From Mxb001 sp044360385 (GTDB taxonomy: Bacteria > Actinomycetota > Actinomycetes > S36-B12), in assembly GCA_044360385.1 (NCBI GenBank), contig JBIKKK010000007.1:1-28038 (forward strand): DNA of 28,038 bases, in the 5' to 3' direction. Position numbers and translations under genes: made by a program. The notes under the pieces were generated by a model. The model did not search any database. It was not told the DNA's origin and was given only the letters and a program-made list of their open reading frames with translations. Numbering within the stretch: the first letter of the stretch is position 1; the number at the start of each line of letters is the position of its first letter. Of this stretch, positions 18,892 through 24,913 are shown piece by piece.

Positions 18892-18901
18892 ACGCTAGCC
18901 T
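18892..18901. promoter_or_regulatory. Overlapping divergent -10-like elements between oxidoreductase and aminotransferase
   Basis: Around the palindrome GCTAGC (18894-18899), the plus strand reads TAGCCT (18896-18901), 6 nt before the aminotransferase GTG at 18908. The minus strand reads TAGCGT (18897-18892), 7 nt before the oxidoreductase GTG at 18884. The two hexamers share the central TA. Both genes would be transcribed as leaderless messages from one symmetrical core. No -35 consensus is evident on either side. Confidence 0.5.
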
Positions 18902-18907
18902 GCGCCC

Positions 18908-20296
18908 GTGGAGCAAGCGAGATCCGCTCAGGAGTCGGGCACCCGCCTCTGGCATCCCTTCGCCGACATGGCCGCCGTCGCCGCAGCGGGGGAGTTGGTC
19001 ATCGACCATGGTGAAGGTGCCTATGTCGTCGACGAGCAGGGACGTCGGTACCTCGATGCCGCAGCGGGACTGTGGTACTGCAATGTCGGTCATGGACGGG
19101 CGGAACTCACCGAGGCAGCGGCGGTGCAGATGCGTCGTCTGGCGTCGTACTCCGCCTTCGGTGACCTTGCGACGCGGCCGGCCCTGGACCTCGCGCAGAG
19201 GCTCTCCGCCATGGCGCCGATGGCCGATGCGCGGATCTTCCTCACGAGCGGGGGAAGCGACTCCGTCGACACGGCCGTCAAGCTCGTGCGCCGCTACTGG
19301 GCCGAGGTTGGAGAGCCAGCGCGAAGCCTCATCGTCACGCGCGAACACGCTTATCACGGCATGCACCTCGCGGGCACGAGCCTGGCGGGCATCGAGGCCA
19401 ATCGCGTGGGCCACGGCGACCTTGATCCCGCAGTGGTGCAGGTGCCCTGGGATGACGCCGATGCCCTCGAGGCGGTCCTCGCGTCGCGATCGGATGTGGC
19501 GGCGTTCTTCTGCGAGCCGATCATCGGCGCAGGAGGTGTCTACGCGCCGCTGGAGGGCTACCTCTCTCGCGTGCGCGAGATCTGCCGCACGCACGGAGTG
19601 CTCTTCGTGGCGGACGAGGTGATCTGCGGCTACGGACGCGCCGGCGCGATGTTCGCCAGTGAGCGCTGGTCCCTCGATCCCGATGTCATTCTCACCGCCA
19701 AGGGCATTACCTCGGGCTACATCCCACTGGGTGCGGTGCTCGTCGCAGGTCGCGTCGCCACCCCCTTCTGGACACCCGGCCCCGAGCCCGTGATGTGGCG
19801 GCATGGCTACACCTACTCCGCTCATGCCACCGCGTGCGCGGTCGCCCTTGCGAACCTCGACGTCCTCGAGCGCGAGGGCCTCGTCGCGCGGGTCGATGTC
19901 CTACAGCATCAGTTGGCCGCGGCCCTGCAGCCGCTTGCGGCGTACGACGTGGTGAGTGAGGTGCGTGCTGGCGTGGGCCTGCTCGCGGCCGTGGACTACA
20001 CGTCCGAGGCTAAGGCCGCGGGAGTCCCGGCGCGGGTGCTCGCGGGCCTGCGCGAGCGCGGCGTGCTCACCCGCAATCTCGCGTCGGGTGCCCTGCAGGT
20101 CTCACCGTCCTTCGTCATCGACGAGGCGGACATGGCACTACTGGGTCGAGCCATCGGCGAATCACTCGCCGCGGCGGGAGCGGTGAGACCGCACGTGCCG
20201 GCGAGCGGGCTGCTCCCGGACATCACCTCGGACGAGGGTGTGGATTCCTACGACGACCGCCACTACCTGGAGCAGCGGCCGCCGCATCACGGCTGA
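18908..20296 (+). CDS. Class III PLP-dependent aminotransferase
   Basis: A 462-residue fold-type I aminotransferase. Visible features: the substrate/PLP segment LTSGGSDSVDTAVKL (112-126), AYHGMH (149-153), PLP-pyridine Asp236 in VADEVICGYGR and Schiff-base Lys265 in LTAKGITSGYIPLG. Length and motifs fit the omega-amino acid/diamine:pyruvate group (beta-alanine, putrescine or similar donors); exact substrate cannot be fixed. A C-terminal extension of ~30 residues (DITSDEGVDSYDDRHY...) follows the catalytic domain. GTG 18908 is the likely start, with TAGCCT 6 nt upstream. It ends 3 nt before the convergent mscL gene. Confidence 0.92.
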   Translation: MEQARSAQESGTRLWHPFADMAAVAAAGELVIDHGEGAYVVDEQGRRYLDAAAGLWYCNVGHGRAELTEAAAVQMRRLASYSAFGDLATRPALDLAQRLSAMAPMADARIFLTSGGSDSVDTAVKLVRRYWAEVGEPARSLIVTREHAYHGMHLAGTSLAGIEANRVGHGDLDPAVVQVPWDDADALEAVLASRSDVAAFFCEPIIGAGGVYAPLEGYLSRVREICRTHGVLFVADEVICGYGRAGAMFASERWSLDPDVILTAKGITSGYIPLGAVLVAGRVATPFWTPGPEPVMWRHGYTYSAHATACAVALANLDVLEREGLVARVDVLQHQLAAALQPLAAYDVVSEVRAGVGLLAAVDYTSEAKAAGVPARVLAGLRERGVLTRNLASGALQVSPSFVIDEADMALLGRAIGESLAAAGAVRPHVPASGLLPDITSDEGVDSYDDRHYLEQRPPHHG

Positions 20297-20299
20297 GTG

Positions 20300-20710
20300 T
20301 CAGTCCGCAGACTTGGTGCCATTGGCCTGCTGCTTGAGCAGGTCGCGGATCTCCTCAAGCAACTGGACGTCGGGGGGCCGCGTGTCGACGCCTCCCTGCC
20401 CCGTCATCGCCCGGTATCTATTCATCGGCGCGACGAAGAAGAGGTAGAGCGCCGCGAGCGTGACGAAGAAGGTGATGACCGCGCCGATGAGGAGCGCGAA
20501 GTTGAGCTCGTAGCCCTCAGCCAGGGTGATGGTGCCGCCGATGCTGCCGTCCGAACCCCCGAGGAGGCTGAGGATCCAACCGACTATCGGTTCAATGAGC
20601 GACTGGGTCACGGCCGCGACGAGGGCGGCGAGGGCGGTGCCGACGGCCACGGCCACCGCGAGGTCGATGACGTTGCCGCGGAAGACGAACTCCTTGAACC
20701 CCTTGATCAT
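20300..20710 (-). CDS. mscL: Large-conductance mechanosensitive channel MscL
   Basis: A 136-residue inner-membrane channel that opens under membrane tension to release osmolytes. It begins MIKGFKEFVFRGNVIDLAVAVAVG, the amphipathic helix and pore-lining TM1 of MscL. TM2 is NFALLIGAVITFFVTLAALYLFFV, followed by the cytoplasmic helix PDVQLLEEIRDLLKQQ. Length and both TM segments are typical. SD GGAGGA lies ~9 nt upstream of ATG 20710. It is downstream of the SAF/CpaB-like gene on the same strand (47 nt), as in the mycobacterial neighbourhood where mscL lies near the FmdB-type gene. Confidence 0.96.
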   Translation of the reverse strand: MIKGFKEFVFRGNVIDLAVAVAVGTALAALVAAVTQSLIEPIVGWILSLLGGSDGSIGGTITLAEGYELNFALLIGAVITFFVTLAALYLFFVAPMNRYRAMTGQGGVDTRPPDVQLLEEIRDLLKQQANGTKSAD

Positions 20711-20757
20711 GCGCGCATTCCTCCCGTTCCCTTTGCCTGAGACGGACCGGTCACGGG

Positions 20758-21363
20758 TCAGCGCAGAACGACCCCGAAGCCCGGTTGCGTGCCCACGGCG
20801 GCGAGTGCCACTGCGGTGCGGCGATCCGTCGCAACGACGATGAGACTACCCGCGGCGCGAGACGAGGGCCCGAGACCCGGCGAGGTGGCGCGTCGCGGGA
20901 CCGTGATCACCTTCGCCCCCTCGGCGACAACCTGGCCGCTGATGTCCCCGGATGTCAGGACGAGGTCGACGACGGCGCCGGGGACCAGGAGGTCGGCGGC
21001 CTCGGCATCGGCCAGCCGCACGGGCACCGTGTGGAGCCCGTCAGCGCGCGGGCCGGTGGTCATGAGCCGGCTTGAGGTGATGGGTTCCCCCGCGGTGATG
21101 GCGCCGACGACGGTGCGACCGAGCGCGCTCTCGGCATCCGCGAGGCTGCCCGGAGGCAGATATGCGACGGGCACGTCGGCGAGGGCGATGTCGTCGGCTC
21201 CGAGTGAGGAACCGCCCGGGAGATCCTCCGCTGCCACGATGATCGAGACGAGATCAGGTGAGGCGGGGCGCAGGGCGGAAGCGAGGAGCAGGACGGCGAG
21301 CGCTGCGCACGTGGCAGCGATCGGACGGCGGAATCGATGGATGAGCAGGCGGGCGGAGGTCAC
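20758..21363 (-). CDS. SAF-domain / CpaB-like membrane-anchored protein
   Basis: A 201-residue protein with an N-terminal basic segment, one TM helix (~15-31), and an extracytoplasmic SAF domain (IIVAAEDLPGGSSLGADDIALADVP ... GRTVVGAITAGEPITSSRL at ~42-101), as in CpaB/RcpC and flagellar P-ring assembly proteins. A second beta-rich part follows (VPVRLADAEAADLLVPGAVVDLVL). There are no pilus or flagellar genes nearby, so a pilus role is not supported; it is an orphan SAF protein. GTG 21363 is the probable start, with TAGCGT 6 nt upstream, and the stop is 47 nt before mscL. It follows the FmdB/Ruc-like gene by 59 nt on the same strand. Confidence 0.8.
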   Translation of the reverse strand: MTSARLLIHRFRRPIAATCAALAVLLLASALRPASPDLVSIIVAAEDLPGGSSLGADDIALADVPVAYLPPGSLADAESALGRTVVGAITAGEPITSSRLMTTGPRADGLHTVPVRLADAEAADLLVPGAVVDLVLTSGDISGQVVAEGAKVITVPRRATSPGLGPSSRAAGSLIVVATDRRTAVALAAVGTQPGFGVVLR

Positions 21364-21369
21364 GCCCCG

Positions 21370-21375
21370 ACGCTA
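21370..21375 (-). promoter_or_regulatory. Putative -10 of a leaderless SAF-gene promoter
   Basis: On the minus strand TAGCGT (21375-21370) is followed by 6 nt and the GTG start at 21363. This suggests the SAF gene can be transcribed independently of the upstream CIRCE-controlled gene. No -35 is evident and there is no SD before the GTG. Confidence 0.45.
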
Positions 21376-21422
21376 GGCGCCAGCACGCTTGCGTGGCGTG
21401 CGTCGTCCACAGGCGACGGCGA

Positions 21423-21755
21423 TCAGCTCGTTGACGACGACGAGGACGTGGAGGGAGTAGCAGCCTTGCCAGAGTCGGACTTTCCAGAACTGGACTTGAC
21501 TGTGTCGGACTTCCCGGTGTCGGACTTGGTGCCGCTGCTATCGGAAGACGTCCCCGACGTCGATGATCCGGAGTCGCCCTTGCGCGAGTCCGTGCGGTAG
21601 AAGCCGGAGCCCTTGAAGACCACGCCCACGTTGCCGAAGAGCTTGCGCAGGGCACCGCTGCACTCGGGGCACGTCGTCAGCGCATCGTCGCTGAAGGACT
21701 GGACCGCCTCGAGTTCGTGACCGCATGCCGTGCACGCGTACTGATACGTGGGCAC
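21423..21755 (-). CDS. FmdB-type zinc-ribbon protein, likely Ruc-like redox-regulated chaperone
   Basis: A 110-residue protein beginning MPTYQYACTACGHELEAVQ, the FmdB zinc-ribbon opening. Cys8/Cys11 (CTAC) and Cys29/Cys32 (CPEC) form the zinc ribbon, followed by RKLFGNVGVVFKGSGFYRTD. From residue ~56 the chain is a low-complexity Ser/Gly/Lys/Asp/Thr tail, surely disordered. This architecture matches M. tuberculosis Rv0991c (Ruc), reported as a redox-regulated chaperone with an unstructured C-terminus under HrcA control. GTG 21755 is the start: AAGGAGG lies 5 nt upstream and the family begins at this residue; ATG 21776 would place the SD inside the gene. A perfect CIRCE operator lies 27 nt upstream of the GTG. 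Confidence 0.88.
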   Translation of the reverse strand: MPTYQYACTACGHELEAVQSFSDDALTTCPECSGALRKLFGNVGVVFKGSGFYRTDSRKGDSGSSTSGTSSDSSGTKSDTGKSDTVKSSSGKSDSGKAATPSTSSSSSTS

Positions 21756-21760
21756 TCGAA

Positions 21761-21767
21761 CCTCCTT
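21761..21767 (-). promoter_or_regulatory. Shine-Dalgarno AAGGAGG deciding the FmdB-gene start
   Basis: Minus-strand AAGGAGG ends 5 nt before GTG 21755. It is the strongest SD in the window and rules out ATG 21776 as the main start, since that ATG lies upstream of the SD. Confidence 0.8.
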
Positions 21768-21779
21768 GTGGGACATCCG

Positions 21780-21809
21780 ATATTAGCACTCGTCATACAG
21801 GAGTGCTAA
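21780..21809 (-). promoter_or_regulatory. Putative promoter of the FmdB/Ruc-like gene overlapping CIRCE
   Basis: On the minus strand, -35-like TTAGCA (21809-21804, 4 of 6 matches to TTGACA) and -10-like TAATAT (21785-21780) are separated by 18 nt. Both hexamers fall partly or wholly inside the two CIRCE arms, so a repressor bound to CIRCE would block polymerase. The expected leader of ~20 nt holds the AAGGAGG SD. Confidence 0.55.
21783..21809. promoter_or_regulatory. CIRCE element (HrcA operator), perfect 9-9-9
   Basis: TTAGCACTC at 21783-21791, a 9-nt spacer, and GAGTGCTAA at 21801-21809 match the CIRCE consensus in every arm base. CIRCE is bound by the heat-shock repressor HrcA, usually before groESL. 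Here it lies between the FmdB/Ruc-like gene (minus, start 21755) and the ABC ATPase gene (plus, start 21886). The promoter geometry favours control of the minus-strand gene; the plus strand shows only a weak -10 at this place. Confidence 0.95.
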
Positions 21810-21872
21810 CTCATCGGTGCGCTGCGGAGCAGTCCCTGGGGATGACCGCCGGGAGTCAGGCCGGGGCGCGGG

Positions 21873-21878
21873 TAGGGT
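21873..21878 (+). promoter_or_regulatory. Putative -10 of the ABC-crcB operon
   Basis: TAGGGT is followed by 7 nt and the GTG start at 21886, the leaderless spacing seen before other operon heads in the window. The transcript would start well downstream of the CIRCE site, so CIRCE is unlikely to act as its operator, though an effect on DNA access cannot be excluded. Confidence 0.45.
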
Positions 21879-21885
21879 CGCTGCC

Positions 21886-22788
21886 GTGACCATTCTCGTC
21901 GACAACCTCGGCAAGTCCTTCGGCAGCGTGCGCGCCGTCGATGACCTGTCCTTCACCGTGCCCGACGGTGTCGTGACGGGCTTCCTCGGGCCCAATGGCG
22001 CAGGCAAGTCCACCACGATGCGCCTCATGCTGGGCCTCGACCGCGGAGATGGGCGCACGGCATTCGACGGCAAGGACCTCCGCGAGCACGCCAACCCCAG
22101 CCGCGTCGTCGGCACCCACCTGGACGCCCGTCCCTTCCTGCCGGGCCGCACCGCGCGCGACCACTTGCGCATGCTCGGGGCCGAGGCCCGGATTTCGGAG
22201 TCGCGCGTCGACGAGGTGCTCGCCATGGTGGGCCTCACCGAGGTCGCCAACGATCGCCCCAAGACCTTCTCCCTGGGCATGGCACAGCGACTCGGACTCG
22301 CCGGGGCTGTCCTCGCGGAGCCACGTGCGCTCATGCTCGATGAGCCCGCCAACGGCCTCGATCCGCAGTCCATCCAGTGGCTGCGCGAATTCCTCAGGCA
22401 CTACGCCGCGGAGGGCCGCGCCGTCCTCGTGTCCAGTCATCTGCTGTCGGAGATGCAGCTGATGGCCGACCACATCGTCGTCATCGCTCGGGGCCGCCTT
22501 GTCGCTGACGGCACCGTCGATGAGCTGGTGTCCCAGCGCAGCGACGTCATCGTGCGCTGCACCGACCCCGTCCGGCTCGCGTCACTCCTGCGAGCGGCGG
22601 GTGGCACGGTGACCGAGGAATCCGGCGGACTTGGGGTCACCGGGCTCGCCACTGACGAGATTGGGCACCTCGCCTTCGACGGTGGCGTCGTAGTGCTGGA
22701 GCTCGCGACCCGGAAGGCCAGCCTCGAGGAGACCTTCATGGAGCTCACCGGCGACGGCCAGCAGTACGCCTTCGGGGAGGCGTCATGA
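21886..22788 (+). CDS. ABC transporter ATP-binding protein (BcrA/CcmA-like exporter class)
   Basis: A 300-residue ATPase subunit. Walker A GPNGAGKST, signature FSLGMAQRLGLA, Walker B ALMLDEPANGLDP and the switch His in VSSHLL are intact, with THLDARPFLPGRTARDHL in the Q-loop region as in actinobacterial BcrA-like ATPases. The C-terminal ~85 residues form the usual extra domain of drug/peptide exporter ATPases. GTG 21886 gives the family start VTILVDNLGKSFG; the frame is open to 21817 but that part has no similarity. The stop overlaps the permease ATG (22785) as ATGA. The exported substrate is unknown. Confidence 0.92.
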   Translation: MTILVDNLGKSFGSVRAVDDLSFTVPDGVVTGFLGPNGAGKSTTMRLMLGLDRGDGRTAFDGKDLREHANPSRVVGTHLDARPFLPGRTARDHLRMLGAEARISESRVDEVLAMVGLTEVANDRPKTFSLGMAQRLGLAGAVLAEPRALMLDEPANGLDPQSIQWLREFLRHYAAEGRAVLVSSHLLSEMQLMADHIVVIARGRLVADGTVDELVSQRSDVIVRCTDPVRLASLLRAAGGTVTEESGGLGVTGLATDEIGHLAFDGGVVVLELATRKASLEETFMELTGDGQQYAFGEAS

Positions 22789-23534
22789 CCGGGGAGTTGC
22801 GCTACGAGTGGGTGCGCATCAGCACCGTGCGTTCCACGTGGGCCCTGATCGGCCTCGCCATGCTCGTGCCCGCGGGTCTCGCGCTCTTTGTCGCGTGGCT
22901 CGTGGGCAATCTCGGTTCCGATGCCGGCGGTCCGCCGGATGGGGAGGCCGGTGGCCTCGCGGTCTTCTTGCCGCTCACCGCCGCGGTCCTGTGTGCGATC
23001 GGCGCGGCAGCCTTTGGCCAGGAGTATCGCCACGGACTGATCCGGATCACGCTCGCCACCTTCCCCCGCCGCACGCCCGTCTTCCTGGCGAAGGTGCTCA
23101 TGGTGGCCATGGTCGTCGTTGTCGCCGCGATCCTCGCCATCGCGACCATCGTCCTCGCGCAGGCCCTCGGTGGCGTCATCTCGGGCACCGGTGCGACATG
23201 GGACGAGACCGCGTGGGGGGCATCGGGTGTGCGCGCGGTGCTCTACGTCGTGCTTTTCGTCCTCATTGCCCTGGCCATTACCGCGCTGACGCGCAATCAG
23301 CCGGTGGGCATCATCGCGCCGATCGTCCTCGCTGTGCTCATTGAGCCCATCGTCGGCACTATCGCCTTCGTCCAGGGCTGGACCTGGGTCGATTGGGTGC
23401 TGCCCTTCTCGGGAGGCGCCGCAGCGGTGTCGACGGAGGGTGCCGAGGCGTGGGGGCACCTTGCGGTCTTCGGCGGGTGGTTCCTCGTCATCGCGATTCC
23501 CGCCTGGCTCCTCTTCGTGCGCCGCGACGCCTGA
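22785..23534 (+). CDS. ABC-2 type permease subunit
   Basis: A 249-residue integral membrane protein with six hydrophobic segments (about 18-42, 58-78, 100-128, 145-166, 172-195 and 221-244). The N-terminal TGELRYEWVRISTVRSTWAL and the FGQEYRHGLIRITLATFPRR loop after TM2 are typical of ABC-2 permeases paired with BcrA-like ATPases in actinobacteria. ATG 22785 overlaps the ATPase stop by 4 nt, so the two subunits are coupled. It lies 3 nt before the first crcB gene, making an unusual exporter-fluoride channel operon. Confidence 0.88.
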   Translation: MTGELRYEWVRISTVRSTWALIGLAMLVPAGLALFVAWLVGNLGSDAGGPPDGEAGGLAVFLPLTAAVLCAIGAAAFGQEYRHGLIRITLATFPRRTPVFLAKVLMVAMVVVVAAILAIATIVLAQALGGVISGTGATWDETAWGASGVRAVLYVVLFVLIALAITALTRNQPVGIIAPIVLAVLIEPIVGTIAFVQGWTWVDWVLPFSGGAAAVSTEGAEAWGHLAVFGGWFLVIAIPAWLLFVRRDA

Positions 23535-23537
23535 TTC

Positions 23538-23969
23538 GTGACCACCGCGCGAGGCCTGCCTAGCGTCCGCGGGGAGGCGAGTGCTCTCCTCGCGGTCGCC
23601 GCCGGCGGCGCCCTGGGGGCAACCTCGCGCTACGCCGTGGACGTCGTGGCTGCGGCGTGGGGTCTTGCTGCGCCTTGGGCGACCCTCACCGTCAATCTTG
23701 TCGGCTGCGCCCTCATGGGCGTGCTCGTCTCCGCCATCCTGGCTCACCCGGCTCGGCATCCGCTCTGGCGACCGTTCCTCGGCATCGGCGTGCTCGGCGG
23801 CTTCACCACCTTCTCGGCCTTTGCTGCCGACGCCGTCCTCTTGGGGGACGAGGGCGCTTGGGCTGCGCGTGCGGCGTATGTCATCGCCACCCTGGTGGGC
23901 GGACTCGCGGCAATGTGGCTGGGCTACACGGTCGGGCATACGCTGCGCCGTCGCGGGCGAGCCCGATGA
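23538..23969 (+). CDS. crcB: Fluoride ion channel CrcB/Fluc, first of a tandem pair
   Basis: A 143-residue Fluc-family protein with four TM segments. Motifs: AAGGALGATSRYAVD (TM1 end), TVNLVGCALMGVL with the channel Asn, and GVLGGFTTFSAFAADA with the Phe-box TTFS turn. Fluc channels export toxic fluoride passively as dual-topology dimers; actinobacteria and firmicutes often carry two genes that form a heterodimer of opposite topology. GTG 23538 follows the ABC permease stop by 3 nt. The stop TGA overlaps the ATG of the second copy (ATGA). No fluoride riboswitch precedes it. Confidence 0.93.
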   Translation: MTTARGLPSVRGEASALLAVAAGGALGATSRYAVDVVAAAWGLAAPWATLTVNLVGCALMGVLVSAILAHPARHPLWRPFLGIGVLGGFTTFSAFAADAVLLGDEGAWAARAAYVIATLVGGLAAMWLGYTVGHTLRRRGRAR

Positions 23970-24316
23970 CCGCCTTTGTGCTCGTCGCCGCCGGCGGCGC
24001 GCTCGGCGCGACCGTGCGCTACCTCCTGGTGTTGCGCCTTTCGGGCCGATTCCCGTGGTCGATCCTCGTCGCAAACCTGGCCGGATCGTTCGTCCTCGGA
24101 CTGCTCCTCATGTCCGCGAGTCCCGGATGGCTCCTCTTCGCCGGCGTGGGGTTCTGTGGCGCACTCACCACCTTTTCGACCTTTGCACTCGACACCTTCG
24201 TCCTCGCGCGCGAGGGACGGCCTGTCGTGTCGATCGTCAATGTGGGCGCCTCGGTGGGAGGCAGCGTCCTGGCACTCATTGCGGGACTGTCGCTCTCCCG
24301 CGCCCTCGGTCTCTAG
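23966..24316 (+). CDS. crcB: Fluoride ion channel CrcB/Fluc, second of a tandem pair
   Basis: A 116-residue Fluc protein starting MTAFVLVAAGGALGATVRYL. It has the same landmarks as its neighbour: VANLAGSFVLGLLL with the pore Asn, and GFCGALTTFSTFALDTF. It is shorter, lacking the N-terminal extension. Four TM helices are clear. ATG 23966 overlaps the upstream stop, which suggests balanced synthesis of the two halves of a heterodimer. Its TAG stop (24314-24316) shares the tetranucleotide CTAG with the stop of the convergent cyclo-ligase gene. Confidence 0.93.
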   Translation: MTAFVLVAAGGALGATVRYLLVLRLSGRFPWSILVANLAGSFVLGLLLMSASPGWLLFAGVGFCGALTTFSTFALDTFVLAREGRPVVSIVNVGASVGGSVLALIAGLSLSRALGL

Positions 24317-24888
24317 TCGCTCTCGCAGCGGATGATGCGGGTGGGCGTGACGATGAAGTTCACCCTGTGGTCGTGCGCTTGCGTGGGTAGTGATGTAACG
24401 ACATCGACTTCGCCGGTGATGGCCGCGATGGGCGGAAGGCTGTCGCCGAGCGATGCCAGTGCCCGGTCGTAGTAGCCGCCGCCCTTGCCGAGGCGGTCTC
24501 CGCGCGGTGTGACCGCGAGCGCCGGCACGAGCATGGCGCGCACAGGAAGGAGGTCGACGGCGAGGCCGACAGGCTCTGCGATGCCCATGGACGACACTTC
24601 GGTCGCACCCCCGTCGGTCACCCACACCATGTCTTCGTCGTCCACGCGGGGTAGCAGCACCTCGAAGCCCGCGCTCGCGAGGCGCTCACGGATGCGGCCG
24701 GTCTCCGGCTCGGTGCCGTAGGAGGCGTAGCAGGTGACCCTCGGAGGTCCCGGCAGCCGCTCGAGGAGCCCCATGACCTGATCGGCCAGGCCCTGGGCAT
24801 CCGGTGGCGGCCCGGAGCGGCGACGTGCTCTCGCCTCGGCCCGCGCGGTCGCTTTAGCGGCCGATGGGTCGGTGTCGGGGGTGCTCAC
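24313..24888 (-). CDS. 5-formyltetrahydrofolate cyclo-ligase
   Basis: A 191-residue MTHFS-family enzyme that converts 5-formyl-THF to 5,10-methenyl-THF with ATP, rescuing folate. The basic N-terminus (KATARAEARARRRS) and the ATP/phosphate-binding block PRGDRLGKGGGYYDRAL are diagnostic, along with VPALAV just before and AHDHRVNFIVTP near the end. GTG 24888 is the likely start. It is divergent from galU with 25 nt between start codons, the order seen beside galU and moeA in mycobacteria. On the minus strand GAGAAT lies 6 nt and TAGGAG 9 nt upstream of the GTG. Confidence 0.92.
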   Translation of the reverse strand: MSTPDTDPSAAKATARAEARARRRSGPPPDAQGLADQVMGLLERLPGPPRVTCYASYGTEPETGRIRERLASAGFEVLLPRVDDEDMVWVTDGGATEVSSMGIAEPVGLAVDLLPVRAMLVPALAVTPRGDRLGKGGGYYDRALASLGDSLPPIAAITGEVDVVTSLPTQAHDHRVNFIVTPTRIIRCESD

Positions 24889-24894
24889 CCGGTC

Positions 24895-24907
24895 ATTCTC
24901 CTAGGGT
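24895..24907. promoter_or_regulatory. Divergent -10-like elements between cyclo-ligase and galU
   Basis: TAGGGT (24902-24907) ends 6 nt before the galU ATG at 24914. On the minus strand TAGGAG (24903-24898) and GAGAAT (24900-24895) lie 9 and 6 nt before GTG 24888. The palindrome CCTAGG (24900-24905) is the shared centre. The galU element fits the window's TAGNNT pattern well; the minus element is weaker. Confidence 0.45.
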
Positions 24908-24913
24908 GTCCCC

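Noticed and set aside
21783..21886. CIRCE as operator of the ABC-crcB operon
   Set aside because: The site is 77 nt upstream of that start and about 60 nt upstream of its likely -10; the promoter overlapping CIRCE points to the minus-strand gene.
23500..23540. Fluoride riboswitch before crcB
   Set aside because: Only 3 nt separate the permease stop from the crcB start, and no fluoride-aptamer sequence is seen there or before the ABC ATPase.
22437..24074. A 545-codon minus-strand frame over the ABC permease and crcB genes
   Set aside because: The composition is Arg/Gly/Asp-rich without motifs and it covers four well-supported plus-strand genes, as expected of a shadow frame.
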